From the NCBI GenBank assembly GCA_948777935.1, contig CAQDYY010000005.1, positions 1-64,000 on the forward strand: a stretch of 64,000 bases of DNA, in the 5' to 3' direction. The DNA is from an uncultured Clostridia bacterium. Lineage in GTDB: Bacteria; Bacillota; Clostridia; TANB77; CAG-508. Made by a program: the position numbers and the translations under genes. The notes under the pieces were generated by a model. It saw only the letters and a program-made list of their open reading frames with translations, ran no database searches and was not told the origin of the DNA. Numbering within the stretch: position 1 is the first letter of the stretch; every line of letters starts with the position of its first letter. Shown here piece after piece: positions 45,923 through 55,625 of the stretch.

Positions 45923-47764
45923 TTGAGAATACTAGATTTTAAAGTACCAAATTTCAAATTTCCAAAACTAAAAATGGAAGGAATATCTGAAATTGATGAA
46001 GAATCTATTAAAGAAGAGGAACCAAAGAAAAAAGACATAAAATATGAAGCAAAAAATTATAAAACAATAAAAGAAATATTTAATAAAGTAACAGGGGAAT
46101 TTAAAGACCGCCCATTTATGCTAGAAAAATTTGACCACAAAGAGCCATTTACAGAAATTTCATATGAAAAATATAGAAGTGATGTTATAGGCTTAGGAAC
46201 AGGTCTAATAAAACTATTAAACCTAAAAGATAAAAGAGTAGTAATAATTGGAGAAAACACATATGGATGGTATGTATCGTATATGGCAATGCTATGTGGC
46301 GTAGGAATAGCAGTACCAGTAGATAAAGAACTACCAGCAAATGAAATAGAAAATGTAGTAAAACGTTCAAAAGCAAGTGCAGTTATATACTCTGCAAAGA
46401 AAAAAGAAGTAATAAAAAAGATAAAAGATAATCTACCAGAAGTAGAATATTTTATAGGAATGTATTCAGATGATGCAATTAATGAAAAAGAAGTTGGTCT
46501 AAACTATATAATAGAACAAGGAAACCGTATTGTAGAATCTGGAGATAACAGCTTTATGGATATAGAAATAGATGAAAAAGAATTTAAAGTTTTAATATTT
46601 ACATCTGGAACAACGTCAAAAGCAAAAGGAGTTATGATAAACAACAAGAATTTGGCACAAAATGTAAATGTAGTTTCAGCATATGTATATATAAACGAAA
46701 ATGACAGGTTTTTCTCTGTTTTACCACTACATCATACATATGAATCAAGTATAGGTTTCTTATTACCAATGTCAGTGGGAGCATCTATTGCAATATGTGA
46801 AGGGCTAAAACATATAGTCCCAAATCTACAAGAAACAAAACCAACGATAATGCTTGCAGTGCCATTATTAGTAGAAAACTTATACAAAAAAATAAATGCA
46901 AATATAGTAAAAAGCAAAAAAGACAAACTAGTAAAATCTATGATACACCTAACAAATGCACTAAAAGGTGTTAATATAAATGTAAAAAGAAAAGTATTTA
47001 AAGAAATATATGATAACTTAGGTGGAAACATAAGAATTATAGTATCAGCAGCAGCACCAATAGATGCAAAAGTTGGAAAATGGGTACAAGATATAGGAAT
47101 ATCATTTTTACAAGGATATGGCTTAACAGAAACAGCACCAATAGCAGCACTTACACCAGAATTTGACCCAAGAGTAGGCTCAGCTGGAAAAGCTGTAACA
47201 TGTGCAGAACTAAAAATTCATAATCCAAATGAAAATGGAGAAGGAGAGGTATTTATTTGTAGTGATACACTAATGCTTGGGTATTACGAAGATGAAAATG
47301 CTACAAATGAAGTTGTACATGTTATAGATGGAAAGAGATGGTTTAATTCTGGAGATGTTGGGTATTTAGATGAAGATGGGTTTTTATTTATTACAGGAAG
47401 AAGCAAAAATGTAATAGTTACACAAAATGGTAAGAATATATATCCAGAAGAGATTGAGTTATTATTAGGAAATGTAGAAGAAATAAAAGAATGTATGGTA
47501 TATGGAAAAGAAGAAGAGGGCTCAAAAGAATTATTGCTTTCTGTAAAAGTTATACCAGATTATGAAAAAATAGAGGAAAAACATGGAAAAGAGTTAAAGG
47601 AAGAAGATATACACAAAATCATTTGGGAAGAAATCAAAAAAGTAAACAAAAAGCTAACATCATATAAAGCTATTAAAAATTTGGAAATTAAAAAAGATGA
47701 ATTTGAAAAAACAACAACAATGAAAATAAAAAGATTTGCAGAAATTGCAAAAGATAAGAAATAA
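45923..47764 (+). CDS. AMP-dependent acyl-CoA synthetase/ligase
   Basis: 613 residues. Activates a carboxylic acid, probably a fatty acid, by adenylation and transfer to CoA. P-loop FTSGTTSKAKGV near 226-237, GYGLTETAP near 400, and the GDVGYLDEDGFLFITGRSK hinge. The N-terminal 50 residues are an extension. Start TTG 45923 is preferred over GTG 45914 because AGAGGAG overlaps the latter. Followed by a terminator; probably monocistronic. Substrate length cannot be read from sequence. Confidence 0.88.
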   Translation: MRILDFKVPNFKFPKLKMEGISEIDEESIKEEEPKKKDIKYEAKNYKTIKEIFNKVTGEFKDRPFMLEKFDHKEPFTEISYEKYRSDVIGLGTGLIKLLNLKDKRVVIIGENTYGWYVSYMAMLCGVGIAVPVDKELPANEIENVVKRSKASAVIYSAKKKEVIKKIKDNLPEVEYFIGMYSDDAINEKEVGLNYIIEQGNRIVESGDNSFMDIEIDEKEFKVLIFTSGTTSKAKGVMINNKNLAQNVNVVSAYVYINENDRFFSVLPLHHTYESSIGFLLPMSVGASIAICEGLKHIVPNLQETKPTIMLAVPLLVENLYKKINANIVKSKKDKLVKSMIHLTNALKGVNINVKRKVFKEIYDNLGGNIRIIVSAAAPIDAKVGKWVQDIGISFLQGYGLTETAPIAALTPEFDPRVGSAGKAVTCAELKIHNPNENGEGEVFICSDTLMLGYYEDENATNEVVHVIDGKRWFNSGDVGYLDEDGFLFITGRSKNVIVTQNGKNIYPEEIELLLGNVEEIKECMVYGKEEEGSKELLLSVKVIPDYEKIEEKHGKELKEEDIHKIIWEEIKKVNKKLTSYKAIKNLEIKKDEFEKTTTMKIKRFAEIAKDKK

Positions 47765-47818
47765 ATGTTATATTACTACTTCTTCAAGCAAATATTTAAA
47801 TAAAGAAATAATAAAAAG

Positions 47819-47882
47819 GACGGAGCACGCATGCTCCGTCTTGTAGTTTTAGTTGGGACCTATTAGCTAAAACTACAAAAAA
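47819..47882. terminator. Two adjacent hairpins after the acyl-CoA synthetase
   Basis: GACGGAGCA/TGCTCCGTC (47819-47840), then TTGTAGTTTTAG/CTAAAACTACAA (47841-47877) ending in A-runs. Each could act for transcription from either side; the second could terminate the minus-strand peptide operon. Confidence 0.65.
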
Positions 47883-47930
47883 CTTTCCCTTTTCCGGATG
47901 CTTACTGCATTGTACCTGATTCATGGCCAT

Positions 47931-48110
47931 TCATGCCTGTGTAAGCTCCTGATCGAGTGCCAGGTAGCCGCCTGCGCAACTCTTCAAACCGTTTTCGCTC
48001 TGCCCTGATCCAGCCTGACCATTAGCAGTAGCTGCCATATCCAATTCGCCGTTTGCATTTACTAACATACTCATCATAGATGAAATGGGTTTTCCACGTA
48101 CTTTTGTCAT
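47931..48110 (-). CDS. 59-aa Gly/Ser/Asn-rich peptide, possible RiPP or bacteriocin precursor
   Basis: A short gene with a perfect AGGAGG seven bases before ATG 48110. The leader-like half (MTKVRGKPISSMMSMLVNA) is followed by an acidic NGELDMAAT and a Gly/Ala/Ser-rich core with one cysteine (SCAGGYLAL). Size, leader and core layout resemble ribosomally made peptide precursors, but no modifying enzyme or transporter is next to it. GC content is well above the native genes. It forms an apparent operon with the 31-aa ORF 26 bases upstream. Confidence 0.55.
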   Translation of the reverse strand: MTKVRGKPISSMMSMLVNANGELDMAATANGQAGSGQSENGLKSCAGGYLALDQELTQA

Positions 48111-48136
48111 GGTAATACCTCCTTTTAAAACAAAGG

Positions 48137-48232
48137 TTAGCAAGTTACAAAAAACGAATTGTCGGGTCCTCTCGGCCCTCTTTGAACAATTGAGTTAATT
48201 ATCCGTCGGAACACTACGTTTTTCATTTTCAT
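48137..48232 (-). CDS. 31-aa small ORF upstream of the peptide gene
   Basis: Reads MKMKNVVFRRIINSIVQRG, then PRGPDNSFFVTC, with AAGGAGT before ATG 48232. It contains CGA CGG in frame (CGG 48205-48203, codon 10); a +1 shift would run straight into TAA. Composition and CGG use match the other foreign-looking ORFs. Function unknown; possible leader peptide or second peptide. Confidence 0.45.
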   Translation of the reverse strand: MKMKNVVFRRIINSIVQRGPRGPDNSFFVTC

Positions 48233-48411
48233 AGTGTACTCCTTTCTTTGTAGGCTAAAAACAATACCTACATGATGCTATAATTTATCGTTCATGTTAT
48301 ATATAATACTACGAATTATGTAATCTGTCAATATTAAGTTTAAAATTTATGTAAAAATATAATATTTTCTATTGAATTTGACATGAAGCTGTAAATTGAA
48401 TAAATTTAGAT

Positions 48412-48870
48412 TTAGTTGTTCAATAATTTTTTTATATTCATATATAAAAATTTAATTGTTTTTACAATTATTATAATAAATATTGGTAATATTACTAGAG
48501 CAAAAGCAAATACAAAATATTCTATTCCATTTAGGCTCATGGACATTCCCCAACCCATAGTATAATTGTGTTGCTTTATAATCCATTTATCATAGTTTAC
48601 TAAATTACAAATGTAAGATCCTATTATTACGGTTTCTAAAATCCAACAGATATAAACCATAATGCTAAATTTTATTTTTGGTACTTGTAATTTTGCATAC
48701 AGACTATTTTCTTTTATTAAATACAATATTGAAACAATTACTGGCAATATAATTGATATCAACATGCTTATATCAATAACATATTCTGAGAATAAATCAC
48801 ATAAATTGAATATTGTCCATACTATTAGTTGTACTAAAGTTATTATAAATACACCTTTAAAATATTTCAA
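48412..48870 (-). CDS. Hypothetical membrane protein, four helices
   Basis: 152 residues with four hydrophobic segments and an Ile/Tyr-rich composition. No motif recognised. The start is taken as TTG 48870 because AAAGGAG lies eight bases before it; a GTG at 48879 directly abuts the ribosome-binding site. Native base composition. Monocistronic by position. Confidence 0.6.
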   Translation of the reverse strand: MKYFKGVFIITLVQLIVWTIFNLCDLFSEYVIDISMLISIILPVIVSILYLIKENSLYAKLQVPKIKFSIMVYICWILETVIIGSYICNLVNYDKWIIKQHNYTMGWGMSMSLNGIEYFVFAFALVILPIFIIIIVKTIKFLYMNIKKLLNN

Positions 48871-49047
48871 TTTATTCACTCCTTTAAATTTATTATAGTA
48901 TATACCCTTAATATGTCAATTATTCTAAAAAACTCATACATGTACAGCTATTGTACAGCATATTTTTAAAATTATTCATTAAGACAATTACTATATTGGC
49001 TTAGAATAATTGTTAATATTTTTAGTTGTACAATTTGAATTTATAAA

Positions 49048-49311
49048 TCAATTTTTAACAATAAAATAGCCATTTTCAAATATATTATCTATTTGACAGT
49101 TATTATCTATTAGATGTTGTATTACTGCTCCTGCAACTGCTGATAACAATATTTTGGCAGTATTTGACAAATTATTAATCATCTCAATTTGTTCTGCTGC
49201 CATTTTATTAAGCATAAATTTCTTTCCTTCTAATTCCTCAAAATGTTCTGATAAAGCCCATTCAAGTTGATAATTTTTATTTTCTACAATTACTTCTATA
49301 ATTTGCGACAT
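49048..49311 (-). CDS. Hypothetical small protein, 87 aa
   Basis: Begins MSQIIEVIVENKNYQLEWAL and has a helix with an alanine-rich hydrophobic stretch (AKILLSAVAGAVIQHLI). Start ATG 49311 follows AAAGGAGAAT. No family recognised; native composition. Adjacent to the candidate type I toxin-antitoxin unit, but no link is shown. Confidence 0.55.
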   Translation of the reverse strand: MSQIIEVIVENKNYQLEWALSEHFEELEGKKFMLNKMAAEQIEMINNLSNTAKILLSAVAGAVIQHLIDNNCQIDNIFENGYFIVKN

Positions 49312-49393
49312 ACTATTCTCCTTTACAAATTACTATTTTTATTTTAGGAATACTAATACTCTATTGAATTACTATTCTCATTTCAAAAACCAT

Positions 49394-49422
49394 TTGACTT
49401 TTCTTAAAAAACTGTGTATAAT
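49394..49422 (+). promoter_or_regulatory. Sigma-A-type promoter of a small RNA
   Basis: TTGACT (49394-49399), 17-base spacer, TATAAT (49417-49422), with no ORF downstream, only the hairpin and T-run at 49474-49525. Confidence 0.8.
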
Positions 49423-49428
49423 ATAGAT

Positions 49429-49525
49429 AGAAAATGAGAAACCATAGTTGAATATGGTTACCACTTTATATAGTAATAACAGCATATTCCCTTCGGTCAA
49501 AAAGTAGAATATGCTGTTATTTTTA
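49429..49525 (+). ncRNA. Candidate antisense antitoxin RNA (about 95 nt)
   Basis: From the expected start of the promoter at 49394 to the T-run at about 49520. The 3' hairpin is AACAGCATATTC/GAATATGCTGTT with a T-run, a proper terminator. A smaller CCATAGTT/AATATGG hairpin lies near the 5' end. The 3' end touches the end of a convergent 37-aa hydrophobic ORF, the layout of type I antitoxins such as RatA or RNAII. Confidence 0.6.
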
Positions 49526-49636
49526 TTCCTTATCTATAATTTTATTAACATATTGTATGTAACAAACTGTCAATAAGGCTATGTTTAGAGTAATTAATGC
49601 CATTAAGGCTAATATTAAGAATAGTATAAAACTCAT
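49523..49636 (-). CDS. 37-aa hydrophobic peptide, candidate type I toxin
   Basis: Reads MSFILFLILALMALITLNIA, then LLTVCYIQYVNKIIDKE. A single membrane helix with a charged C-terminus is the standard form of type I toxins (Fst, TxpA, BsrG). It has a good ribosome-binding site (GTGAGGTGG) and its own promoter (-35 and -10 at 49749-49721, minus strand). Its 3' end overlaps the convergent small RNA by a few bases. The family cannot be named from the sequence alone. Confidence 0.6.
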   Translation of the reverse strand: MSFILFLILALMALITLNIALLTVCYIQYVNKIIDKE

Positions 49637-49720
49637 AAACACCACCTCACTTTCTCATAGTCGAAACTATGTTAGTAAAGTGGCAACACAAAACTACTTA
49701 TCTCACTTCTATCTTTAATT

Positions 49721-49749
49721 ACTATACTACATATTTTATAATAATACAA
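49721..49749 (-). promoter_or_regulatory. Promoter of the 37-aa peptide gene
   Basis: On the minus strand TTGTAT (49749-49744), 17-base spacer, TATAGT (49726-49721), followed by a roughly 80-base leader with a CATAGT/ACTATG hairpin (49657-49672). Confidence 0.7.
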
Positions 49750-49854
49750 GAGAACAAAACAAAATTTTGCATATTTTTATATTCAACAAAAGTAATAAAT
49801 TTAATTTATAACAAAAAATACTCCCTTACAAAGAGAGTATTTCTGCTAATTTCT

Positions 49855-49928
49855 TGGAGGCGCCTATCGGAGTCGGACCGATCATCAGAGTTTTGCAGAC
49901 TCGTGCCTTACCGCTTGGCTAAGGCGCC
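49855..49928 (-). tRNA. tRNA-Cys, anticodon GCA
   Basis: Acceptor GGCGCCT/AGGCGCC, anticodon loop CTGCAAA, T-arm ATCGGTCCGACTCCGAT, encoded CCA. The outermost anticodon-stem pair is a mismatch. Confidence 0.92.
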
Positions 49929-50096
49929 ATATTAAATTTTCAACAATATTATCGCATAAGTTATCCGTAATGCTCAAAGCAAAGCTTTTTGCTAACGGCT
50001 AACTTAACTTGGCTATGTCGCCATAATAATATATAATTCATTATATGCTAATTAGATTAAATAAGTGCTAAAACACATTATTTTATCTAATTAACT

Positions 50097-50172
50097 TGGA
50101 GCGAAAGACGGGGCTCGAACCCGCTACCTTCGCCTTGGCAAGGCGACGCTCTACCAGATGAGCTACTTTCGC
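50097..50172 (-). tRNA. tRNA-Gly, anticodon GCC
   Basis: Acceptor GCGAAAG/CTTTCGC, anticodon loop TTGCCAA (GCC), T-arm GCGGGTTCGAGCCCCGT, encoded CCA. It reads GGC and GGT. It looks like a standard seven-base anticodon loop, so it is not an obvious four-base reader. Confidence 0.92.
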
Positions 50173-50532
50173 ATAAGTTACAAGCATATACTATAATAGC
50201 AAAAAAACAAATAGAAGTCAAGGGTAACAATTCAAATATCTATAAATATTATGCAAAGATTAAAAAAATATTCATAAAAATTTGAAAACCTTACGCATAT
50301 CTAAAAAATCAAAAAAATTTGACATAATCTGTTGAAAGTATTACAAAAATGTTATATAATTGTAATATATGCCATTTTTTTAAAAGTAATGATGTTATAA
50401 GGTATTTCCGTAGAATGTTTTTTATGGAAAATATTACATTTAAGAAAAGTGGAAAAAGTTGCTATTGACTAAAGAAAAGTATGAAAGTAAAATATAAATA
50501 GTATAAATAACTTTAAAAGGAAGGTAGAAATT
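50173..50532. other. Leader region of the surface-protein gene
   Basis: No gene. A TTGACT hexamer (50465-50470) lies upstream of 50533, but no well-spaced -10 box follows, so the promoter is uncertain. A GTAATATATGCC and a TTCCGTAGAATG region show no strong hairpin. Confidence 0.45.
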
Positions 50533-53500
50533 ATGAATCTTAAGAAACTAATTGGAATGTTAATGGTTATTATGATAATTATATTATGCACATTAACAAT
50601 AGTTACAAGCACAACATATGCAGCAAATGACTCTTATATTTTAGGTATTACAAATATAAGAGAAGGAGATGGAGGAGCATATGGTCTTGGAGGAAAATCA
50701 AATGGAGGGGTGTACAAGAAAATATGGAAAATTGTATCATACCCAACAATGACTAGCAATACAATTGACTATAGTAATGCATTTTATTGTATTAGAGCAG
50801 AACATGGTTTTGTAAAAACACCAGAAGATCCAACAGAAGATGTAACTCAAAGAAGAAGAAACTACACTAAAAAACTTGATATGAAAACAGAAAAAAATGC
50901 TCAATATAATGAAGATGGTACTATTAAAGAAATTGGAGTATTAGAAAGACTAAAAGCAGTTGGATCATTCAATAATCATGATGGAAGTGTAAACCCAAAT
51001 GCAGATAAAGAATATAATAAAATCATGTGGGTAATTGACAACATGTACTTACCAAAACAAAGTACAGAAAGAGAGAAAATTGCATTACTAGTTAATGCAG
51101 GTATTATTGAGAATGAAAATGATGACTATTATGGACATGAAAGGATTACAAACCATGATATTGAAGTAATACAACAATTAGTATTATGGTACTTTACAAA
51201 TAAAGATACATACTATACAGTAGAAAATGGTAGCACTAGTGTAAATGTTTATCCATATGATAGAGAAACATTAGATAATTTACTATGGTCTAGTACAGAT
51301 TCTAACTACGATGCTTTTAACGGAGATGAAGGAAGGTATCGTCAACAAGAATGTGCAAAATTATATAAATATTTTATAGATAATGCTAAGTCAAAAGGTG
51401 ATTACGTTTCAAAAGATGCAATATCTCCTTTAACATTAGATAAAACTCGTGTAAAAGTAATACCACAAGATGATAGCTATGTAATAGGACCATTTAAAAT
51501 TAATGTAAACTCAACAATTGCTTATACTAAAAATAGAATAGAATTTACAAATGAAAATGGAGAAGCATTTGAATATAGTTTATTAAATGCAAATGGACAA
51601 ACAGTATCAAACAATATTGAAGCCTTAAATGGACAAGATTTTTATATAAAAGTTTCAGAAGATTTAGAAATATCAAAAATTAGATTTGATATTGATATAA
51701 ATTATGCGAGAACAACAGCTACATACTACACAACTGATGAAGGTTCTTATCTTAATAATCAACCAGTTGTATTAGTAGAAAAAGAAAGCCCAAATTACAG
51801 TGATTATGTAGAAATACCAATGCCATCACCAAAGGCATTTGACTTATCATTAAGAAAATTTATTACAAAAATAAATGGTGTAAATGTTAAAGTTAGTCGT
51901 AAACCAATAGTAGATGTAACAAACTTAGTAAATGGAACTGCAACTACCGCAATATATAACCATCCCAAAGCACCACTTGATGTAGAAATAGGAGACATAG
52001 TAACATACAAAATTCGTGTATATAACGAAGGTGGTAAAGATGGTTATGTAAGTATGATTACAGATCACTTACCAGCACAGCTAGAATTTTTACCAGATGA
52101 TCCAGATAATCTTGCAAATGGGTGGTATTATGATGAAAATGATATTACTCTAAGAACAATAAAAACTGAACATTTATCAAAGAATACAAGTGCAGATAAT
52201 CTTATAAAGGCATTTGATCCTACAAGAGCATCACTAGAAGAACCTTTATATTATAAAGAGGTAGAAGTAAAATGTAAAGTTGTAGATGATCCAACATTTA
52301 CAAAAAGAATTGTGAACATAGCAGAAATAACAGGATTTACAGACAAAAATGGAAATGCTATAGTAGATAGAGATTCTCAAAGTAGTAATGTAGTATTACC
52401 AAATGATGAAGAATTACCAAACTATAAACAAGTAGAAATAGACAGAGGAGACACATATATTCCAGGACAACAAATTGGTAATGAATTCCAAGATGATGAT
52501 GATTTTGATAATGTAAAAATTAATTATACATATTTCGATTTATCATTAAGAAAATTTATTACATCAGTAAACGGAAAAGTTCCAAATGAAAGCCGTGAAC
52601 CAAAAGTAGATGTAACAAACTTAGTAAATGGAACAGATACAACAGCAATATATAACCATCCAAAATATCCACTACAAGTAAAAGTAGGAGATATAGTAAC
52701 ATATACAATACGTGTATATAATGAAGGAACAAAAGATGGATATGCAAATGTAATAACAGATCATTTACCAAAAGAATTAGAATTTTTACCAGAAGATAAA
52801 GAAAATAAAGCAAAAGGTTGGGATTATGATGAAACAGATCCTACACATAGAACCATCAAGACAGAATACTTATCAAAAGAAAATAGTGAAAACAATTTAA
52901 TAAAAGCATTTGATCCTATAAGAGCAACATTAGAAGAACCATTATACTATAAAGAAATAACAGTAAAATGTAAAGTAGTAGCAGATGAAAAACATACAGG
53001 TAGGATTGTAAACATAGCAGAAATAACAGATGCTATGGATATAAATGGAAAAACAAATGATAGAGACTCTCAGGTAAATAATGTGGTACTACCAAGTGAT
53101 GAAGAACTACCAAACTATAAACAAGAAGAAATAGATAGAGGAGATAAATATATACCAGGTCAAAAAATTAATGGTAAATTCCAAGATGATGATGACTTTG
53201 ATAATGTTGAAATAGTATACTTCGATTTAGCCTTAAGAAAATTTATAACAAAAGTAGATAGCCTAGACATTAACAATCGTTATCCAAGTTTAAGTATGGG
53301 AGAAGATGGAAACATCAAATACACACATACAAAAGAGCCAGTACCAGTAGCAAATTCAAATATAGTAACATATACAATAAGAATATACAATGAAGGAACA
53401 ATAGCAGGATATGCTAAAGAGGTTACAGACGATTTACCAGAAGGATTAGTATTCTTACCAGAAAATGAAACAAACGAAGAATATAGATGGATAATGATAG

Positions 53501-54453
53501 ATAAAGACGGAAACAAAACAGAAGATGTAGAAAAAGCAGAGAAAATTACAACAGACTATTTATCAAAAGCACAAGAAAAAACAGCAGGAGAAAATCTATT
53601 AAAAGCCTTTGATAAAAAAGCAGGACTTACAGAAACAAATCCAGATTATAGAGATGTAAAAGTAGCATTTAAAGTAACAGAGCCAAATACATCAGATAGA
53701 ATATTAATAAACACAGCAGAAATTTCAGAAGATTCTGATGAAAATGATAAACCAATAGATGATATAGATTCAACACCAGGAAATGGCGAAGATGGTGAAG
53801 ATGATATCGATATTGACAAAGTAAAAGTAAAATACTTTGATTTAGCACTTAAAAAATGGGTAACACAAGCGATTGTAACACAAAATGGAAAAACAACTAT
53901 TACAGAAACGGGACATACAGGAGAAGAAAACCCAGAGCCAGTTGTAAAAGTAGATTTAAAGAAGAGTGACTTAAAGAAAGTAACAGTTAAATTTAAATAC
54001 AAAATAAAAGTTACAAACGAAGGAGAACTTGAAGGATATGTAAAAGAAATAAAAGATTACATACCTGATGGACTAAAATTTGTAGCAGACGATAATCCAC
54101 TATGGAAACAAATTAGTGAAAAAGAAGTAGTAACAGAGCAGACAAAAGATATATTACTAAAACCAGGAGAAAGTACAACAGTAGAAATTATACTTACATG
54201 GGAAAATAGCGATAAAAACTTAGGATTAAAAGTAAACTGGGCAGAAATTAGTAAAGATTATAATGACTATGGAGATACACCAGATATAGACTCAACACCA
54301 GACAACAATAAACCAGGAGAAGATGATATAGATAATGCTCCAGTTATACTTGGTGTAAAAACAGGTGAAGCAGAAATTTATGTAACATTAACAACAATAA
54401 TACTTATAACAATGGCAGGAGGAATTGTACTAATTAAGAAATTTGTATTATAA
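50533..54453 (+). CDS. Large surface protein with thioester-like N-terminal domain and four DUF11-type repeats
   Basis: 1306 residues. Signal peptide (about 1-33, ending TYAAND). The N-terminal domain has Cys86 in FYCIRAEHGF and Gln in EVIQQLVLWYF (214-215), the pair expected in TQXA/thioester adhesin domains. Four similar repeats of about 200-230 residues follow, each starting with FDLxLRKFIT-like sequence (near 437, 669, 898, 1103) and carrying VTYxIRVYNEG and a hydrophobic core typical of DUF11/isopeptide Ig-like domains. A C-terminal membrane helix ends KKFVL. No LPxTG motif is present, so it is membrane-anchored rather than sortase-linked. Confidence 0.85.
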   Translation: MNLKKLIGMLMVIMIIILCTLTIVTSTTYAANDSYILGITNIREGDGGAYGLGGKSNGGVYKKIWKIVSYPTMTSNTIDYSNAFYCIRAEHGFVKTPEDPTEDVTQRRRNYTKKLDMKTEKNAQYNEDGTIKEIGVLERLKAVGSFNNHDGSVNPNADKEYNKIMWVIDNMYLPKQSTEREKIALLVNAGIIENENDDYYGHERITNHDIEVIQQLVLWYFTNKDTYYTVENGSTSVNVYPYDRETLDNLLWSSTDSNYDAFNGDEGRYRQQECAKLYKYFIDNAKSKGDYVSKDAISPLTLDKTRVKVIPQDDSYVIGPFKINVNSTIAYTKNRIEFTNENGEAFEYSLLNANGQTVSNNIEALNGQDFYIKVSEDLEISKIRFDIDINYARTTATYYTTDEGSYLNNQPVVLVEKESPNYSDYVEIPMPSPKAFDLSLRKFITKINGVNVKVSRKPIVDVTNLVNGTATTAIYNHPKAPLDVEIGDIVTYKIRVYNEGGKDGYVSMITDHLPAQLEFLPDDPDNLANGWYYDENDITLRTIKTEHLSKNTSADNLIKAFDPTRASLEEPLYYKEVEVKCKVVDDPTFTKRIVNIAEITGFTDKNGNAIVDRDSQSSNVVLPNDEELPNYKQVEIDRGDTYIPGQQIGNEFQDDDDFDNVKINYTYFDLSLRKFITSVNGKVPNESREPKVDVTNLVNGTDTTAIYNHPKYPLQVKVGDIVTYTIRVYNEGTKDGYANVITDHLPKELEFLPEDKENKAKGWDYDETDPTHRTIKTEYLSKENSENNLIKAFDPIRATLEEPLYYKEITVKCKVVADEKHTGRIVNIAEITDAMDINGKTNDRDSQVNNVVLPSDEELPNYKQEEIDRGDKYIPGQKINGKFQDDDDFDNVEIVYFDLALRKFITKVDSLDINNRYPSLSMGEDGNIKYTHTKEPVPVANSNIVTYTIRIYNEGTIAGYAKEVTDDLPEGLVFLPENETNEEYRWIMIDKDGNKTEDVEKAEKITTDYLSKAQEKTAGENLLKAFDKKAGLTETNPDYRDVKVAFKVTEPNTSDRILINTAEISEDSDENDKPIDDIDSTPGNGEDGEDDIDIDKVKVKYFDLALKKWVTQAIVTQNGKTTITETGHTGEENPEPVVKVDLKKSDLKKVTVKFKYKIKVTNEGELEGYVKEIKDYIPDGLKFVADDNPLWKQISEKEVVTEQTKDILLKPGESTTVEIILTWENSDKNLGLKVNWAEISKDYNDYGDTPDIDSTPDNNKPGEDDIDNAPVILGVKTGEAEIYVTLTTIILITMAGGIVLIKKFVL

Positions 54454-54460
54454 GATAATG

Positions 54461-54496
54461 TAGAGAGTAGAATTTAATCTACTCTCTATATTTTTC
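54461..54496 (+). terminator. Terminator after the surface-protein gene
   Basis: TAGAGAGTAGA/TCTACTCTCTA with a five-base loop, then a T-run. Confidence 0.85.
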
Positions 54497-54690
54497 TGTT
54501 ACAGAGTAATGGTTTTATAAACTTTTGTAGAAGTTTATACTTATAGAGCAAGTTCATAGAAGATTTATATTTGGATAGTTATCTAATACCATTATCTTGT
54601 AATGGATTTCTACACAAAAAATTTTTAAACTATTTACAACAAAAAATGCGTATGATATAATGCCTTATGAAAGAAGAGGTGTAAAAACAT

Positions 54691-55620
54691 ATGAATCAAA
54701 TATTACAGACAGAAAATAAGAAACAAAATGGTCCAATAGATATTAAGAAAATTATTATATTTTTTGCTATTGCCATCATTATTTTTGGTGTTGTATTAAT
54801 TTGTATAGGTTCATATGCAATGATTACAGGAACAAAAGAACCAGAGAAGCCACAAGATAATCCACAAGTAGAAAATACTGTTCCAGAGGTAGACATTGAA
54901 AGAACAGAAGATAACATTTTAATTAACATTAAGCATACAAAACCAATAACAAAAGTAACATATAGTTGGAATGATGAAGCAGAAGAAACAATTGAAACAA
55001 ATAATAGCTTAGAGATTTCAAAAGAAATTCCATTACCATATGGAAATAATACTTTAAATATAACAGTAACAGATAGTGATGGAAAAGAATCAAACTATGT
55101 AAAAGAATATGTGTCAGATGGCGATGGAAAACCAGTTATAGAATTACTATTAACGAATGAAAATAAAATACGTATAAAAGTACAAGATACACAAGGGTTA
55201 AAATATATTCGTTATACATGGAATAGTGGAAACTATGTAACTGTAAAAGCAAATATAGACAATTTAAAATTAATAGATGAACTAGTAGATATTCCATTGG
55301 GTCAAAATACCTTAAGAGTAGAAGCCGTTAATATAGATAGTATGATCACAACAAAAGAACTTGAAGTAAAAGGAGTAAGAAGACCAGTTGTATCATTAAG
55401 GTTAGAAGGAACAGATTTAGTTATTAAAGCAGAAGACCAAGACGGTTTAAAAGTAATTAACTTTTCAATAAATGGTCAAAAATATCAAATGAATTGTCAA
55501 GGAAGAAAACTTATTGAATACAAACAACCTTTAGATCAAGGTGAAAATATAGTTGAATTAACAGCAGAAAATATTGAAGGAGGCATTACTGAAGTAAAAG
55601 GTAAATGTGTTGTTGAATAA
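54691..55620 (+). CDS. Membrane-anchored Ig-like repeat protein, 309 aa
   Basis: One N-terminal membrane helix (about 23-48), a short Pro/Glu linker (TKEPEKPQDNPQ), then about three Ig-like beta domains of 80-85 residues, each with a WN or FS-N turn and a GxNTLxVxxxD-like strand (GNNTLNITVTDSDG, GQNTLRVEAVN, GENIVELTAEN). It lies 240 bases after the surface protein and may be part of the same envelope set. No enzymatic motif; function unknown. Confidence 0.65.
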   Translation: MNQILQTENKKQNGPIDIKKIIIFFAIAIIIFGVVLICIGSYAMITGTKEPEKPQDNPQVENTVPEVDIERTEDNILINIKHTKPITKVTYSWNDEAEETIETNNSLEISKEIPLPYGNNTLNITVTDSDGKESNYVKEYVSDGDGKPVIELLLTNENKIRIKVQDTQGLKYIRYTWNSGNYVTVKANIDNLKLIDELVDIPLGQNTLRVEAVNIDSMITTKELEVKGVRRPVVSLRLEGTDLVIKAEDQDGLKVINFSINGQKYQMNCQGRKLIEYKQPLDQGENIVELTAENIEGGITEVKGKCVVE

Positions 55621-55625
55621 AAATA

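Noticed and set aside
50097..50172. tRNA-Gly(GCC) as a four-base frameshift suppressor
   Set aside because: Its anticodon loop has the normal seven bases (TTGCCAA), so nothing here suggests four-base decoding by this tRNA.
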